From assembly GCA_023512435.1 (NCBI GenBank), contig JAILZP010000012.1, positions 1-64,000 of the forward strand: a stretch of 64,000 nt of DNA. Reading direction: 5' to 3'. A program made the position numbers and the translations under genes. This document shows, piece by piece, positions 7,371 through 15,499 of this stretch. Within the stretch, counting starts at the first letter, position 1. Each line of letters opens with the position of its first letter. The stretch comes from Peptococcaceae bacterium (GTDB lineage Bacteria; Bacillota; Desulfotomaculia; Desulfotomaculales; Desulfocucumaceae). The notes under the pieces are model-generated. The model was not told where the DNA came from, did no database searches, and saw nothing but the letters and a program-made list of their open reading frames with translations.

Positions 7371-7835
7371 GTGAAAAAAGCTGTCGCCATTCTGTTGACA
7401 CTGGGAATTCTGATGGTTGGCGCGGGCGTGGTGAATGCGGCGACCCTGAACATTACCGCCAATGTTCAGACCGTATTGACCCTGGTCCTTGACCCGACCT
7501 CCATGACCTTTACCGACGTGCAGGCCGGTGTTGCCTCGGCTCCTCAGACACTGACGGCCACGACCAGCGGCAGTGGTTCTTACCAGTTGCAATTGTCGAG
7601 CACAACCTTTACCACGGCCGGAGGAAGCCAGCCTGCCAGCGTGCTGCAGTACAAGGAGACTTCGGCGGGCACTTATGTATCGGCTTCCGCAACCCCCACC
7701 AACATGTTGACCGTTCCCGGCACCGCAACTGCTGGCGGGGACGCCAAAACCTTCGATGTCCGCGTTAACTTCCCGGCCGCCGCAAGCAGCGGCACCTACG
7801 CAGCCACCGTCACAATCACCGCCTCGCCGCTGTAA
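7371..7835 (+). CDS. Secreted beta-rich surface/pilin-like protein
   Basis: 154 residues from GTG 7371, with AAGGAGGTGAG upstream. A signal peptide ends near residue 24 (VVNAA). The rest is Thr/Ser/Ala-rich with alternating beta pattern and no cysteine, ending in a TYAATVTITA strand as in fimbrial or WxL-like subunits. No LPxTG or WxL motif is present. It is the second gene of the c-di-GMP-controlled unit and is followed by a strong terminator. It most likely forms part of a surface or matrix structure; the family is not certain. Confidence 0.7.
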   Translation: MKKAVAILLTLGILMVGAGVVNAATLNITANVQTVLTLVLDPTSMTFTDVQAGVASAPQTLTATTSGSGSYQLQLSSTTFTTAGGSQPASVLQYKETSAGTYVSASATPTNMLTVPGTATAGGDAKTFDVRVNFPAAASSGTYAATVTITASPL

Positions 7836-7951
7836 AAGAACATTGCCAAAACAGAAAATCCAATTTTCAGGCTGTCAACCCGGAACGGACCCTGTTTTGA
7901 CAATGCTCGTAACTATTTTAACACATTACGCGACGCGGGACAACGGGACAA

Positions 7952-7997
7952 ACGGCGCAGAATCCGGGACTTTAGTCCCGGATTCTGCGCCGTTTTC
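7952..7997 (+). terminator. Intrinsic terminator after the surface-protein unit
   Basis: A perfect palindromic stem, 7952-7971 with 7974-7993, then TTTTCC and further Ts. It closes the riboswitch-controlled operon. The remaining 7836-8174 sequence contains nothing else recognisable. Confidence 0.9.
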
Positions 7998-8174
7998 CTT
8001 CTTTTCGGGCTGCGGGCGGCAGAAGGATCAAGGGGGAAGATGCATTGGGAAAATTGACGGTAAACCTTTTCGCCTGCTTCCGCTGCCGGCCGGTTTGTCT
8101 GTTTTCCCCGCCGGCGGGAGGAATGCCTCCCCGGTGCGTTGAAAGTATAAAAAGAACATGAGGTCGCCGGTTTT

Positions 8175-9677
8175 ATGGCCGGCAAACCACAGATTGCGAT
8201 TGCGCGGGGTCCGGGAAAACTGATGGGAAAGCGGGAACTTTTATCCATATGGTTTAGAAAGAGATTGCTATCGCTGCCTGTATTCATGATCGTCTCCCTG
8301 GGGGCCTTTTTGGTCGCCCCCGTTGATCTCCCGGGAGACGAGAAGCCGGTGCCGGGTGTCCCCAGGTTCACCGTGGGCCAGGAGGTACCCCCGGAGACGC
8401 TGGCAGGGGCGGTGTCCCTGAGCGCCGGAAAAAATCTGGCTCTGGATGACACATACTATCTTTTCTTCAGCAATGTTCCGGAGATGCCCACCGAACCGGG
8501 CATCCTCTGCCGGGTGGACGATGTGCTTTCTCCATCGGGAATGGTGCGGGTTTTGTTCAGCCACATGAACCTCCTCATCGACTGGACGAGGCGGCCGCTG
8601 GCCAATGTGCCGGCCACCGCCGGGTTTGCCGTGGAAAACCATACCGGCCGGAAATTGGACGTATATGCCGTCAGGGGGGCCCTGGAGGCCAGCCGGGCGC
8701 CGGACGGGACCCACCTTTTCCTGGAGGACGCCGCCCCGGTGCGGCCGGGGGACACCGAGCCCCTCTACTTCGGGACGGCGGTGGGAAACTACATGGTGCA
8801 GCAGTGGTTTCTTTCGGAGAACAGGCCGCCGGTCCTGCTGGGAAGCATGCCCCCAGGCGGGCGGGTGGTGGTCAGCGGGGACGTGGGTCCCCGGGGCTGG
8901 ATAACCGGGATGTATGACCTGAAGTTTGTCGATTCCGCCACGGGCAGCCAGGTGGCGAAGGGCGACCTGGCCGCCGGGGAGTCTGTCGGCATAAAAACAT
9001 TTCTGGCCCACCTGGGGGCCGACCTGGATTCCTTCCTGGACCGGGAGACAGGGAAGGGAGCGGTGCAGCCGCCGAGAAAAAACGACCTTAAACACATGCG
9101 GGGCCTGTTTATTCCCGGCAGTTACCCGGACAACCCGCCGGGCGAGGCGGTCTCCAAGCGGTTTACCGTGTACTACGCGGCTGCCGGCGGGAGAGCCGCA
9201 AGTTTTGCCCTGGCAGCGGGTGAAAGCGACCAGGGGGAGGACCCGGAAAAGCCGGGCTACGTGGCCGATGTCTTTTTGAACGACCGCCTGCGCAACGGTT
9301 TCGATCCCTTCGCCGGGGGCATAAGAGGAGTTAACGGCGGCAACTACGGCGTCGACTATACCATCGACCTCTGCCTTGCAGGGCCGGTGGCGCTGGTGCT
9401 GCAGGGCGCCCTTGGCGACGAAACTCCGACCCAGGAGGCCTTTATCGACCTGCACAACCAGATCCTCACATACCGGCTGGACGGGGTGGTCAGGACCATT
9501 TTCCTGAGGGACCCCAATTATGACCAGTTTTATGCCAATTTTTCCCTTCTGCGCCCCCACGGTTACGGCCGGGTGATCGCAGTTTACCAGGAACAGGGCT
9601 ACCACCGGCACACCCTGCGCTTTACCCTGCCGCCCAACAGCTACGGCCCGGTGCGGTTCTACCTCCTGCCCCTGTGA
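8175..9677 (+). CDS. Exported protein of unknown function
   Basis: 500 residues. A hydrophobic segment at about 33-50 (LLSLPVFMIVSLGAFLVA), after a basic start, looks like a signal anchor or late signal peptide. The rest is soluble, rich in Gly/Pro/Asp and beta-like, with no cysteine cluster or catalytic motif recognised. Two starts are possible, ATG 8175 and ATG 8223; the second would give a more normal signal peptide length, but the first has GAGG upstream. No neighbour explains its role. It probably acts outside the membrane. Confidence 0.7.
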   Translation: MAGKPQIAIARGPGKLMGKRELLSIWFRKRLLSLPVFMIVSLGAFLVAPVDLPGDEKPVPGVPRFTVGQEVPPETLAGAVSLSAGKNLALDDTYYLFFSNVPEMPTEPGILCRVDDVLSPSGMVRVLFSHMNLLIDWTRRPLANVPATAGFAVENHTGRKLDVYAVRGALEASRAPDGTHLFLEDAAPVRPGDTEPLYFGTAVGNYMVQQWFLSENRPPVLLGSMPPGGRVVVSGDVGPRGWITGMYDLKFVDSATGSQVAKGDLAAGESVGIKTFLAHLGADLDSFLDRETGKGAVQPPRKNDLKHMRGLFIPGSYPDNPPGEAVSKRFTVYYAAAGGRAASFALAAGESDQGEDPEKPGYVADVFLNDRLRNGFDPFAGGIRGVNGGNYGVDYTIDLCLAGPVALVLQGALGDETPTQEAFIDLHNQILTYRLDGVVRTIFLRDPNYDQFYANFSLLRPHGYGRVIAVYQEQGYHRHTLRFTLPPNSYGPVRFYLLPL

Positions 9678-9851
9678 AGAAAGATTTCCCCGGTATCATC
9701 CCGTCCTGAAGGCACCGCTTCGGCCAGATGGAGGTTTGGAAAAATCTTTTCCGCCGGGAGATAGGATTCGGCAGGCGGAAGGAAGAATACTTTAAGCATC
9801 TTTTTGACAAATCTGCTGTTTTCGACCGGATGGTCGTGAGGGGGGAGAAGC

Positions 9852-10346
9852 ATGATTTTATCCTATGTCAGGAACAAACACGCCACAGCCGTGGACAGGC
9901 CCGACGGGACCGTCCTGGCCAGGGCGGCCGTGGAGGAAACCTCCTTTGCGGCCAGGGTGGAGTTGGTGGTTACCGTGCCCGGACTGGAGATATCCTCGGT
10001 GGAGGCCGCCATCGACCGCTGCTTTCCGCACCGTTGCCGGGAAGCCGTTTCCCTGGCCCAAAAGGCCGCCGGACTGCGGGTGGGTCCGGGGATCATCAAG
10101 CTGGTTAACGGCGAGGTGGGCGGCCCAGGCGGTTGCCCGCGCCTGGCCGACCTGATCCTGGAGTGCTGTGATCAGGTCATCCTGCGTTTTACGGTGGATC
10201 CGCTGAAATCAATCCTGGACAAGAAAGGGCAGGAAATGGTGGAAGCCTACAAACTTTTCCTGGCCCAGAACCCCCGCCTGGCCAACAGCTGCATCGCCTT
10301 TGCCGAAGGGAGCCCCCTGCGGGAAGGGGTAGATCTTGAGGAATGA
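9852..10346 (+). CDS. DUF2889-like protein (paralog 1)
   Basis: 164 residues, cytoplasmic, with a conserved GCPRLADLILECCDQ segment near residue 94. ATG 9852 follows GAGGGGGGAG. The downstream protein 10448-10897 is a divergent paralog with the same order (N-terminal RP-G/E, central basic loop, GC-HLANLILECCD). A broken copy of this gene's first 25 codons occurs at 13345-13422. I match it to DUF2889 from memory of that family's cysteine/leucine-rich motif; biochemical function is unknown. Confidence 0.65.
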   Translation: MILSYVRNKHATAVDRPDGTVLARAAVEETSFAARVELVVTVPGLEISSVEAAIDRCFPHRCREAVSLAQKAAGLRVGPGIIKLVNGEVGGPGGCPRLADLILECCDQVILRFTVDPLKSILDKKGQEMVEAYKLFLAQNPRLANSCIAFAEGSPLREGVDLEE

Positions 10347-10360
10347 CTTGACTTTAGAGA

Positions 10361-10381
10361 AGAACACAGAACACAGAATTG
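10361..10381. repeat. Heptad repeat tract (3 units)
   Basis: AGAACAC, AGAACAC, AGAATTG in register between the two DUF2889-like genes. Confidence 0.65.
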
Positions 10382-10447
10382 TTGAAGTTTTAAAAATTTG
10401 GAGAATTTAATGCCGGTACGTATGTGATTTTAGAAGGGATTGAGAAT

Positions 10448-10897
10448 ATGCTTGGATTCAGCCGGACCAAGTGGGTGGGTATAGAACGCCCGGAAGAAGA
10501 TGTGTACCTGGCCCACGGCATCCTGGAGGACCTTATTTACGGCATGGAGATAGATGTCCGGGTAAAGGCGCCGGAGTTCGAGATAATTGCCGTAGAGGGA
10601 AAGATGAGAAGGATAACCACGCCGGAGTGTCCCAAGGCCCTTCCCGTACTGCAGAACGCTGTCGGCCTGCGCCTGGACGCACCCGGCCTGGCGGCCGCGG
10701 TGAACCGCAAGGTGGGCCGGGAAGGGTGCCGCCACCTGGCCAATTTGATCCTGGAGTGCTGCGACGCCATAGTGCGCTGCGCCCTTTACGAGAAGTGGCC
10801 CGGCGGGCCGGACGTGGAAGGCCGGGAGGAATACCTGAAGGGCCGCCTGCGGGACCTGCCGTTTATGAAGGGCAGCTGCAAGTTTTTTGGGAGTTAG
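10448..10897 (+). CDS. DUF2889-like protein (paralog 2)
   Basis: 149 residues with the conserved GCRHLANLILECCDAIVRC near residue 95, matching the paralog at 9852. ATG 10448 is preferred (GAAGGG upstream, start aligns with paralog 1) to GTG 10424. It ends 23 bp before the PHP gene and is probably co-transcribed. The two paralogs might form a heteromer; this is inference. Function unknown. Confidence 0.65.
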   Translation: MLGFSRTKWVGIERPEEDVYLAHGILEDLIYGMEIDVRVKAPEFEIIAVEGKMRRITTPECPKALPVLQNAVGLRLDAPGLAAAVNRKVGREGCRHLANLILECCDAIVRCALYEKWPGGPDVEGREEYLKGRLRDLPFMKGSCKFFGS

Positions 10898-10920
10898 GAA
10901 GACCTAAAGGGAGTGACCCT

Positions 10921-11547
10921 GTGATCATCGACCTGCACGTTCACACCAGCGCCTATTCGCCATGCAGCAAACTGGACCCGGAGGAGGCCGTCCGGGCGGC
11001 CAAAAGCCTGGGACTGGACGGGATCTGCTTCACCGAGCACGGCCGGGTGTGGCCGGCCTCCGAACTGGAAAGGCTTTCGGCCAGGTGGGACTTTCCGGTC
11101 TTCAGCGGCATCGAGGTGGAAACCAGGGAGGGGCACATGCTGGTCTTCGGCCTGGAGGAAGACCAGCCGGGCCTGATCACGGCCGCGGAACTGCGGGAGA
11201 AGGTGGACCGGGCCGGCGGCGCCGTGATATACGCCCATCCCTTCCGGGGGTTTTTGCTGTTCGGCTTTTCGGACCTGCGGATGACTGTCCGGGAGGCCTG
11301 CCGGAGGCCGGTTTTTAAGCTGCTGCACGCCGTGGAGGCATTCAGCGGCAAATCCACCAGGAATGAAAACAACCTGGCCCTGGAAGTGTGCAAAACGCTG
11401 TCCATTGCCGGAGTGGGGGGGAGTGACTCCCATTCCGCCGGGGACCTGGGACGCTGTGTAACCTTTTTCGACGACAGGATCAGGAGCACGGCGGATCTGG
11501 TTGATAAACTGAAAAAAGGTGAGTGCCGGGGAGAATACCGGAAATAA
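10921..11547 (+). CDS. PHP-domain metal-dependent phosphoesterase
   Basis: 208 residues. Metal-binding PHP motifs are in order: HVHTS at the N-terminus, FTEHG near residue 35, an IYAHPFRG loop near 102, and GGSDSH near 167. The length is that of stand-alone PHP phosphoesterases. GTG 10921 starts directly at the first beta strand (MIIDLHVHT) and has AAAGGGAGTGA upstream; the longer upstream frame is not coding. It probably hydrolyses a phosphoester such as a nucleoside or sugar phosphate. Substrate unknown; it shares the DUF2889/DUF169 neighbourhood. Confidence 0.87.
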   Translation: MIIDLHVHTSAYSPCSKLDPEEAVRAAKSLGLDGICFTEHGRVWPASELERLSARWDFPVFSGIEVETREGHMLVFGLEEDQPGLITAAELREKVDRAGGAVIYAHPFRGFLLFGFSDLRMTVREACRRPVFKLLHAVEAFSGKSTRNENNLALEVCKTLSIAGVGGSDSHSAGDLGRCVTFFDDRIRSTADLVDKLKKGECRGEYRK

Positions 11548-11646
11548 CCTGCGGGGGCGGGTATAAGCTGCCCGGGGTAAAGTGCGGGAAGAAAGCGGTA
11601 TGGGGGAATTACCCCGCCGGATTAATTTACAGGGGGACGTGATTTT

Positions 11647-12477
11647 ATGGAAGGTCAAGGAACCGCCCGCTGGACAGCCGTGATCCGGAAGATAGAGGCC
11701 CTTTTGCGGCTGAAAACGTTTCCGGTGGGGATCAAGCTCCTGGAGGACGAGGCCATGCTGGCCGCCAACCGCTGGGCCCGCCGCCCGGCCGGCAGGACCA
11801 CCCTCTGCCAGCTGATTACCCAGGTGCGCACCTTTGACTGGACGGTGGGGGCCACCGCCAAAGACTTCCCGCCGGGGATGTGCGCCAGCATCGTGGGCCT
11901 GGCCGAACCGCCGGAACAGGTCAGGGACGGGACCTTCAGAAGCCTGGTCTGGTGCAGGACCAGGGAGGATGCCAGGAAGTGCGAGGAGTCCATTCCCCGC
12001 ATCCCGGCCGGGAGGTTCCGGGCCGTTTTGCTGGCGCCCCAGGTGTACGGCCCCTTTGAGCCCGACCTGGTTCTGATTTACGGCAACCCGGCCCAGATGA
12101 TCCTGATCATCAACGCCCTGCAGTTCGAGGACTACGAGAGGCTGCAGTTCTTCTGCGTGGGGGAGAGTTCCTGCTCCGACGCCATCGCCCAGTGCTACCT
12201 TACCGGGAAGCCCGCCCTGGCCATTCCCTGCTTCGGGGAGAGAAGGTACGGCCACGCCCAGGACGACGAGATGGTCATGGGCCTGCCGCCGGCCCTGGTT
12301 GAAAAGGTTCAGCGCAACCTTGAGGAGCTGTACGCCAGGGGTGTGCAGTACCCCGTTCCGTTCCTGGGCGCCCAGTGCGATCCGCTGGCCGGCATGCCCC
12401 CGGCTTACGCCGACCTGGCCGAAGGCAGGCAGGTGGGGGAACTGGGCCTGCCGAGGCGCAAAATAACCAGGTGGTAG
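11647..12477 (+). CDS. DUF169 family protein
   Basis: 276 residues, near the usual DUF169 size. N-terminal FPVGIKLLED is characteristic, then TLCQLITQVR near 58 and several cysteines, including VGESSCSDAIAQC near 174. It is a soluble cytoplasmic protein. The family is common in anaerobes and methanogens and has no settled function. SD GGGGG precedes the ATG. No clear operon partner; the PHP gene ends 99 bp upstream. Confidence 0.82.
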   Translation: MEGQGTARWTAVIRKIEALLRLKTFPVGIKLLEDEAMLAANRWARRPAGRTTLCQLITQVRTFDWTVGATAKDFPPGMCASIVGLAEPPEQVRDGTFRSLVWCRTREDARKCEESIPRIPAGRFRAVLLAPQVYGPFEPDLVLIYGNPAQMILIINALQFEDYERLQFFCVGESSCSDAIAQCYLTGKPALAIPCFGERRYGHAQDDEMVMGLPPALVEKVQRNLEELYARGVQYPVPFLGAQCDPLAGMPPAYADLAEGRQVGELGLPRRKITRW

Positions 12478-12483
12478 GCTCAC

Positions 12484-12627
12484 ATGCCGTGTGTTCACGA
12501 CGGGAACGGTCAATGGCACTTTTATGTGGATGACAATGGCTTGCGTCATTACTTTTATATTGACCCGGATTTGGAAGGCGAGTTTCGCCGCTATGTGGAC
12601 GAAAACGGTATTACCCAGTACAATTAA
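12484..12627 (+). CDS. Small 47-residue protein with internal YVD-NG repeat
   Basis: ATG 12484 to TAA 12627, 7 bp after the DUF169 stop. It is rich in Asp, Tyr and His, and a YVDDNG...YFYID unit is echoed by YVDENG. Codon use is normal for the region, and it sits inside the likely transcript ending at the terminator at 12714. Family unknown; function cannot be assigned. Confidence 0.5.
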   Translation: MPCVHDGNGQWHFYVDDNGLRHYFYIDPDLEGEFRRYVDENGITQYN

Positions 12628-12713
12628 GTGGTGACAGGCCTGAAGCATGATCAGGTGTAAGCTGGATGACGGCCAACCACAGGTGACGAGCCTGGAGCCG
12701 GTTCAACGTTTTA

Positions 12714-12738
12714 CCGCCCGCAGGGCGGCTTTTTTTTT
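12714..12738 (+). terminator. Intrinsic terminator
   Basis: CCGCCC (12714-12719) pairs with GGGCGG (12723-12728) and is followed by nine Ts. It ends the DUF169 transcript. The ~70 bases before it resemble part of the ncRNA element at 12813 (see findings). Confidence 0.88.
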
Positions 12739-12812
12739 ATTGATCAGCGAAGGTAGCGGTTAAAAGTTTTCTGAATCGCGGTGAGCTTTTACTTGCAGGA
12801 AAGCTTCGCGCA

Positions 12813-13110
12813 TTCTGCCCAGAAAATTCATTGCCGGAGTGCACGAAGGGGGGAGGACCTTTCAGGCCGGAGCGTTTTCCGGAGGCTGACTACCGGGTCT
12901 TGGCGACGGAGCGTACGGGATGCCGGGCGGGCTGCAGGACGCGGTCGCAGCCGAGTAGTGCATGGACGCACGTACGCAGGCGGTCGGCAAACCGTAAGCA
13001 ACGAGCCTAGAGCCGGTTCAGCCGGAGGATCGAAAGCCCGGATCTCTTAACCGCACCCCCGGCCCCAAATTTTCATCGTCTGATGGTGCCGCTTTTAGCG
13101 GCATGTGGGT
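12813..13110 (+). ncRNA. Repeated element copy A, candidate structured RNA
   Basis: A ~290-bp sequence repeated in inverted orientation at 63453-63746, by eye well over 80% alike, with a nearly identical core at 12911-13030. Conserved pairings are GGCTGA (12884-12889) with TCAGCC (13018-13023), GCGTAC (12911-12916) with GTACGC (12972-12977), GGCTGC (12930-12935) with GCGGTC (12941-12946), GTGC with GCAC (12958-12971), and CGGT with ACCG (12981-12994). The third helix is GGCCGC/GCGGCC in the other copy, so both differences keep pairing. No ORF with SD is shared. Class unknown; the raiA-motif family is one to test. Confidence 0.55.
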
Positions 13111-13344
13111 GAGTTCTGCTGCAAGCTTTCCATGTCTGCTTTCACGATGTCCCTGGGGTGGATGTTGACGGGTTTAACCGTTGTGGATTTTTCCGCGCCC
13201 CTTTGCGATTTCTCCCCTGCGGCAGGAATTGCTTTTCCCGGTGTTGAAAATACAAGAAACATGCCGGTATAGTATGAAACCGGCAGCCCATTTCATTTTT
13301 GTTTGGCGGGATCCCGGAGGTTAATGTTAAGAGAGGGGAGAAAC

Positions 13345-13422
13345 GTGATATTATTCTTATGTCAGAGGAACAAGCATGCCACAATAATTTACAGGCCCTA
13401 CGGGGCCGTCCTGACTGTTTGA
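13345..13422 (+). pseudogene. Remnant of a DUF2889-like gene (first 25 codons)
   Basis: GTG 13345 begins a short frame ending in TGA at 13420-13422. It reads like the N-terminus of the 9852 protein: RNKHAT, then RP-G-VL at matching positions, with a one-codon insertion near residue 6. The upstream GAGGGGAGAAA also matches. It stops where the real gene continues, immediately left of the AT-rich restriction island. Confidence 0.65.
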
Positions 13423-13502
13423 TGACTACTTGCCGTTGCAGTACCTCTACGTAGGAAATGGATGTATGACACAAAATATGAAAGGGTGAAAGGAATAAAA
13501 AA

Positions 13503-14885
13503 ATGGTTTTAACTAAAAAAAAGCAGCCCTCTGCTAAAAATATTGCCAATGTACTGTCCGATAGCATATACGACCGTATATTCCCATCACATCTTGAACT
13601 TGTTCCGCAACTGAACGAGGTTTATGAACTTGAATTGGCGTTTTATGAGAGCCGAGTGCTTAGCGATGAAGAAATTATTAAGAACGGTGCATATTTTGCC
13701 CGTGTGGGGGATAGACTTACACGGCATTTCCTCATTTGTAGCGGTGAAACAGTTAGATTACCTCAACATTCCTCGTCTCGTTTAAGGTCGTTTTTCCAGA
13801 CAAATCAATTTAAAACAGGGTATGCTACTCACGGGTTATTTCCATACCGGGGTAAGTTTCACCCACAGATGATAAAAGCATTGATTAATATTATGGGATT
13901 AAAGCCTGGTGATACTGTACTCGACCCAATGATGGGATCTGGAACAGTACTTATAGAAGCCCGTCTGATGGGTATTAAATCGGTCGGAATTGATATTAGC
14001 CCGTTTTGTTGTTTTATGGCTCAAACCAAAATCGATGGATTAACCGTTCCCCTTTCTCCGGTGAAGACTGCATTAAATAATTGTAAGCAAGTATATGATT
14101 ATTTTAGTGCATTGGTTGGACAACCTGTACAAGGGAGCAAAATGCGCAGTGAATTTGAACCCGGAGTTTTGTTTTCAATAAATGAACCTAGCTCAAACTA
14201 TAATCTGATAAGTGAGTTGCTATCTCAAGAATGCGAATTAAAAGATGTTTACAATTTTCTACTATTAGCTTACCTTGATAGTGCTGGATATACCGAAAGA
14301 AGCAATCGTAAGTCTCCATTTGATCAGTTTAAAGCAATCCTAGAGCGTTACCTCTTTGTAGCAGAAAAAATTCAAAGCGTTTTGGAAGGGATGGAGTCTG
14401 AACTAGCCGAGGCAAGGACTCTTGTAGGAGATGCCCGCAAATTACCATTAGAAGATTCAAGTATTGATGGTATTCTGTTCTCGCCACCTTACAGTTTTGC
14501 AATTGATTATCTGGAAAACGATTCTTTCCATTTAGGGGTTCTTGGAGTAGATATTGAAAAACTCAGAGAAGAGATGGTTGGTCTCCGTGGAAGAACGCTC
14601 CGCCAGAAGTATGATTTATATGTAGCTGATATGGAAAAGGTACTTTCTGAGTGCGCGAGGGTACTCCGACAAGGAAAATTTTGCACTATTGTTGTGGGAA
14701 CCAATAATAATCAGTTAAGTAAAATTTTAGGTGTTTCTCCCGATGATGTTCAGGGTATCGACGAGATTTTGTCCGGACTCGGATCGCGCCATGGTTTACA
14801 ACTTGTCCGGAAAATAAGTAGACAAATTACAGGGATGGCTAATACTATGAGAACAGAATTTATCGTTATTCTGCAGAAAAAATAA
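13503..14885 (+). CDS. Type II DNA methyltransferase (N4-cytosine/N6-adenine class)
   Basis: 460 residues. The AdoMet-binding motif I is DPMMGSGT (near residue 142) and the catalytic motif IV is SPPY (near 325), typical of amino-methyltransferases; SPPY favours N4-cytosine. The gene is clearly AT-richer than its surroundings, with different codon use, so recently acquired. It converges on a BamHI-like nuclease gene, leaving only 5 bp between the stops, which makes it the protecting methylase of that system. AAAGG precedes the ATG. The spaced catalytic motifs leave a possible target-recognition region between them. Confidence 0.93.
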   Translation: MVLTKKKQPSAKNIANVLSDSIYDRIFPSHLELVPQLNEVYELELAFYESRVLSDEEIIKNGAYFARVGDRLTRHFLICSGETVRLPQHSSSRLRSFFQTNQFKTGYATHGLFPYRGKFHPQMIKALINIMGLKPGDTVLDPMMGSGTVLIEARLMGIKSVGIDISPFCCFMAQTKIDGLTVPLSPVKTALNNCKQVYDYFSALVGQPVQGSKMRSEFEPGVLFSINEPSSNYNLISELLSQECELKDVYNFLLLAYLDSAGYTERSNRKSPFDQFKAILERYLFVAEKIQSVLEGMESELAEARTLVGDARKLPLEDSSIDGILFSPPYSFAIDYLENDSFHLGVLGVDIEKLREEMVGLRGRTLRQKYDLYVADMEKVLSECARVLRQGKFCTIVVGTNNNQLSKILGVSPDDVQGIDEILSGLGSRHGLQLVRKISRQITGMANTMRTEFIVILQKK

Positions 14886-14890
14886 AGCGC

Positions 14891-15499
14891 TTACTGAAGG
14901 GCTCGGCCATCTGTACCCTTCGGAATTCGGGGCACGGATCGGTTGGTGGCATCGTGCTCAATAGCAAGGACTGCAAGAAATCCTTCCTCTACATTGAGAG
15001 ACCGCCAGAGCGGGAAATATGGCTCTAATTCGGGGTAGTTACCAACACGGTCCGTGAGATATTTATACATGGATCTGGTAGGCAAAATAAGAATACCACC
15101 GATTAAGACTTTTTTAATGATACCTAATGAAATCTTGTTAAGTGCACGATGGCTTGAAGAGATGTTACCAGTTTCCCACTCCACACTAAAAAGGCGGTTT
15201 CCAACTGGATAAGTAGCATCCATTGGCCCCGGTTTCTTGAGGGTAGCTATATCAACAGGTGTTTCAAGACTCCACCCTTTAGATTTTAAATAAAGCATAC
15301 ATGCATCTTTTATTGGTTTGACGCCGTTTCCTTTACCCCGTCCTTTTCCAGGTTGGTCATAAAGTGTAAAAGAACCAGACCCCGGTGGCCACTGGATAGA
15401 TTTTATTGCTTGGGTTATGTGGCTTTCTATAATTTTCCATTCTTCACTAGTTGAAAAATTACCCTTGTCAATCAGTCGTTCTATATGAATAATCTTCAT
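14891..15499 (-). CDS. BamHI-family type II restriction endonuclease
   Basis: 202 residues, close to BamHI (213). From memory of BamHI, the alignment is clear: GPMD (BamHI Asp94), VEWETGNISSSHRALNK (Glu111 and Glu113 in MEFETGNISS), YLTDRV-N--ELEPYF, and a C-terminal VPRIPKGTDG. The PD-(D/E)XK catalytic residues are intact. A GGATCC specificity is therefore likely but not certain. The gene overlaps the 3' end of the controller gene by 32 bp and is probably translated after it. It is AT-rich like its partners. Confidence 0.9.
   Translation of the reverse strand: MKIIHIERLIDKGNFSTSEEWKIIESHITQAIKSIQWPPGSGSFTLYDQPGKGRGKGNGVKPIKDACMLYLKSKGWSLETPVDIATLKKPGPMDATYPVGNRLFSVEWETGNISSSHRALNKISLGIIKKVLIGGILILPTRSMYKYLTDRVGNYPELEPYFPLWRSLNVEEGFLAVLAIEHDATNRSVPRIPKGTDGRALQ

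Noticed and set aside
9728-10108. 126-codon frame upstream of and overlapping the first DUF2889-like gene
   Set aside because: No SD; its second half is the shadow of a better gene. The 9678-9851 gap otherwise shows nothing definite.
12781-13050. Arg-rich 89-residue frame whose translation resembles the frame at 63416-63853
   Set aside because: The likeness follows from the repeated element. The two frames have different starts and ends, no proper SD, and the differences fit RNA pairing better than codon constraint. A coding role is not fully excluded.
12813-13110. Insertion sequence or MITE
   Set aside because: No transposase, no terminal inverted repeats and no target duplication were seen around either copy; helices are internal and complex.
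13142-13567. 141-codon minus-strand frame between the RNA element and the methylase
   Set aside because: It overlaps the start of the methylase and the DUF2889 remnant and has no recognisable content.
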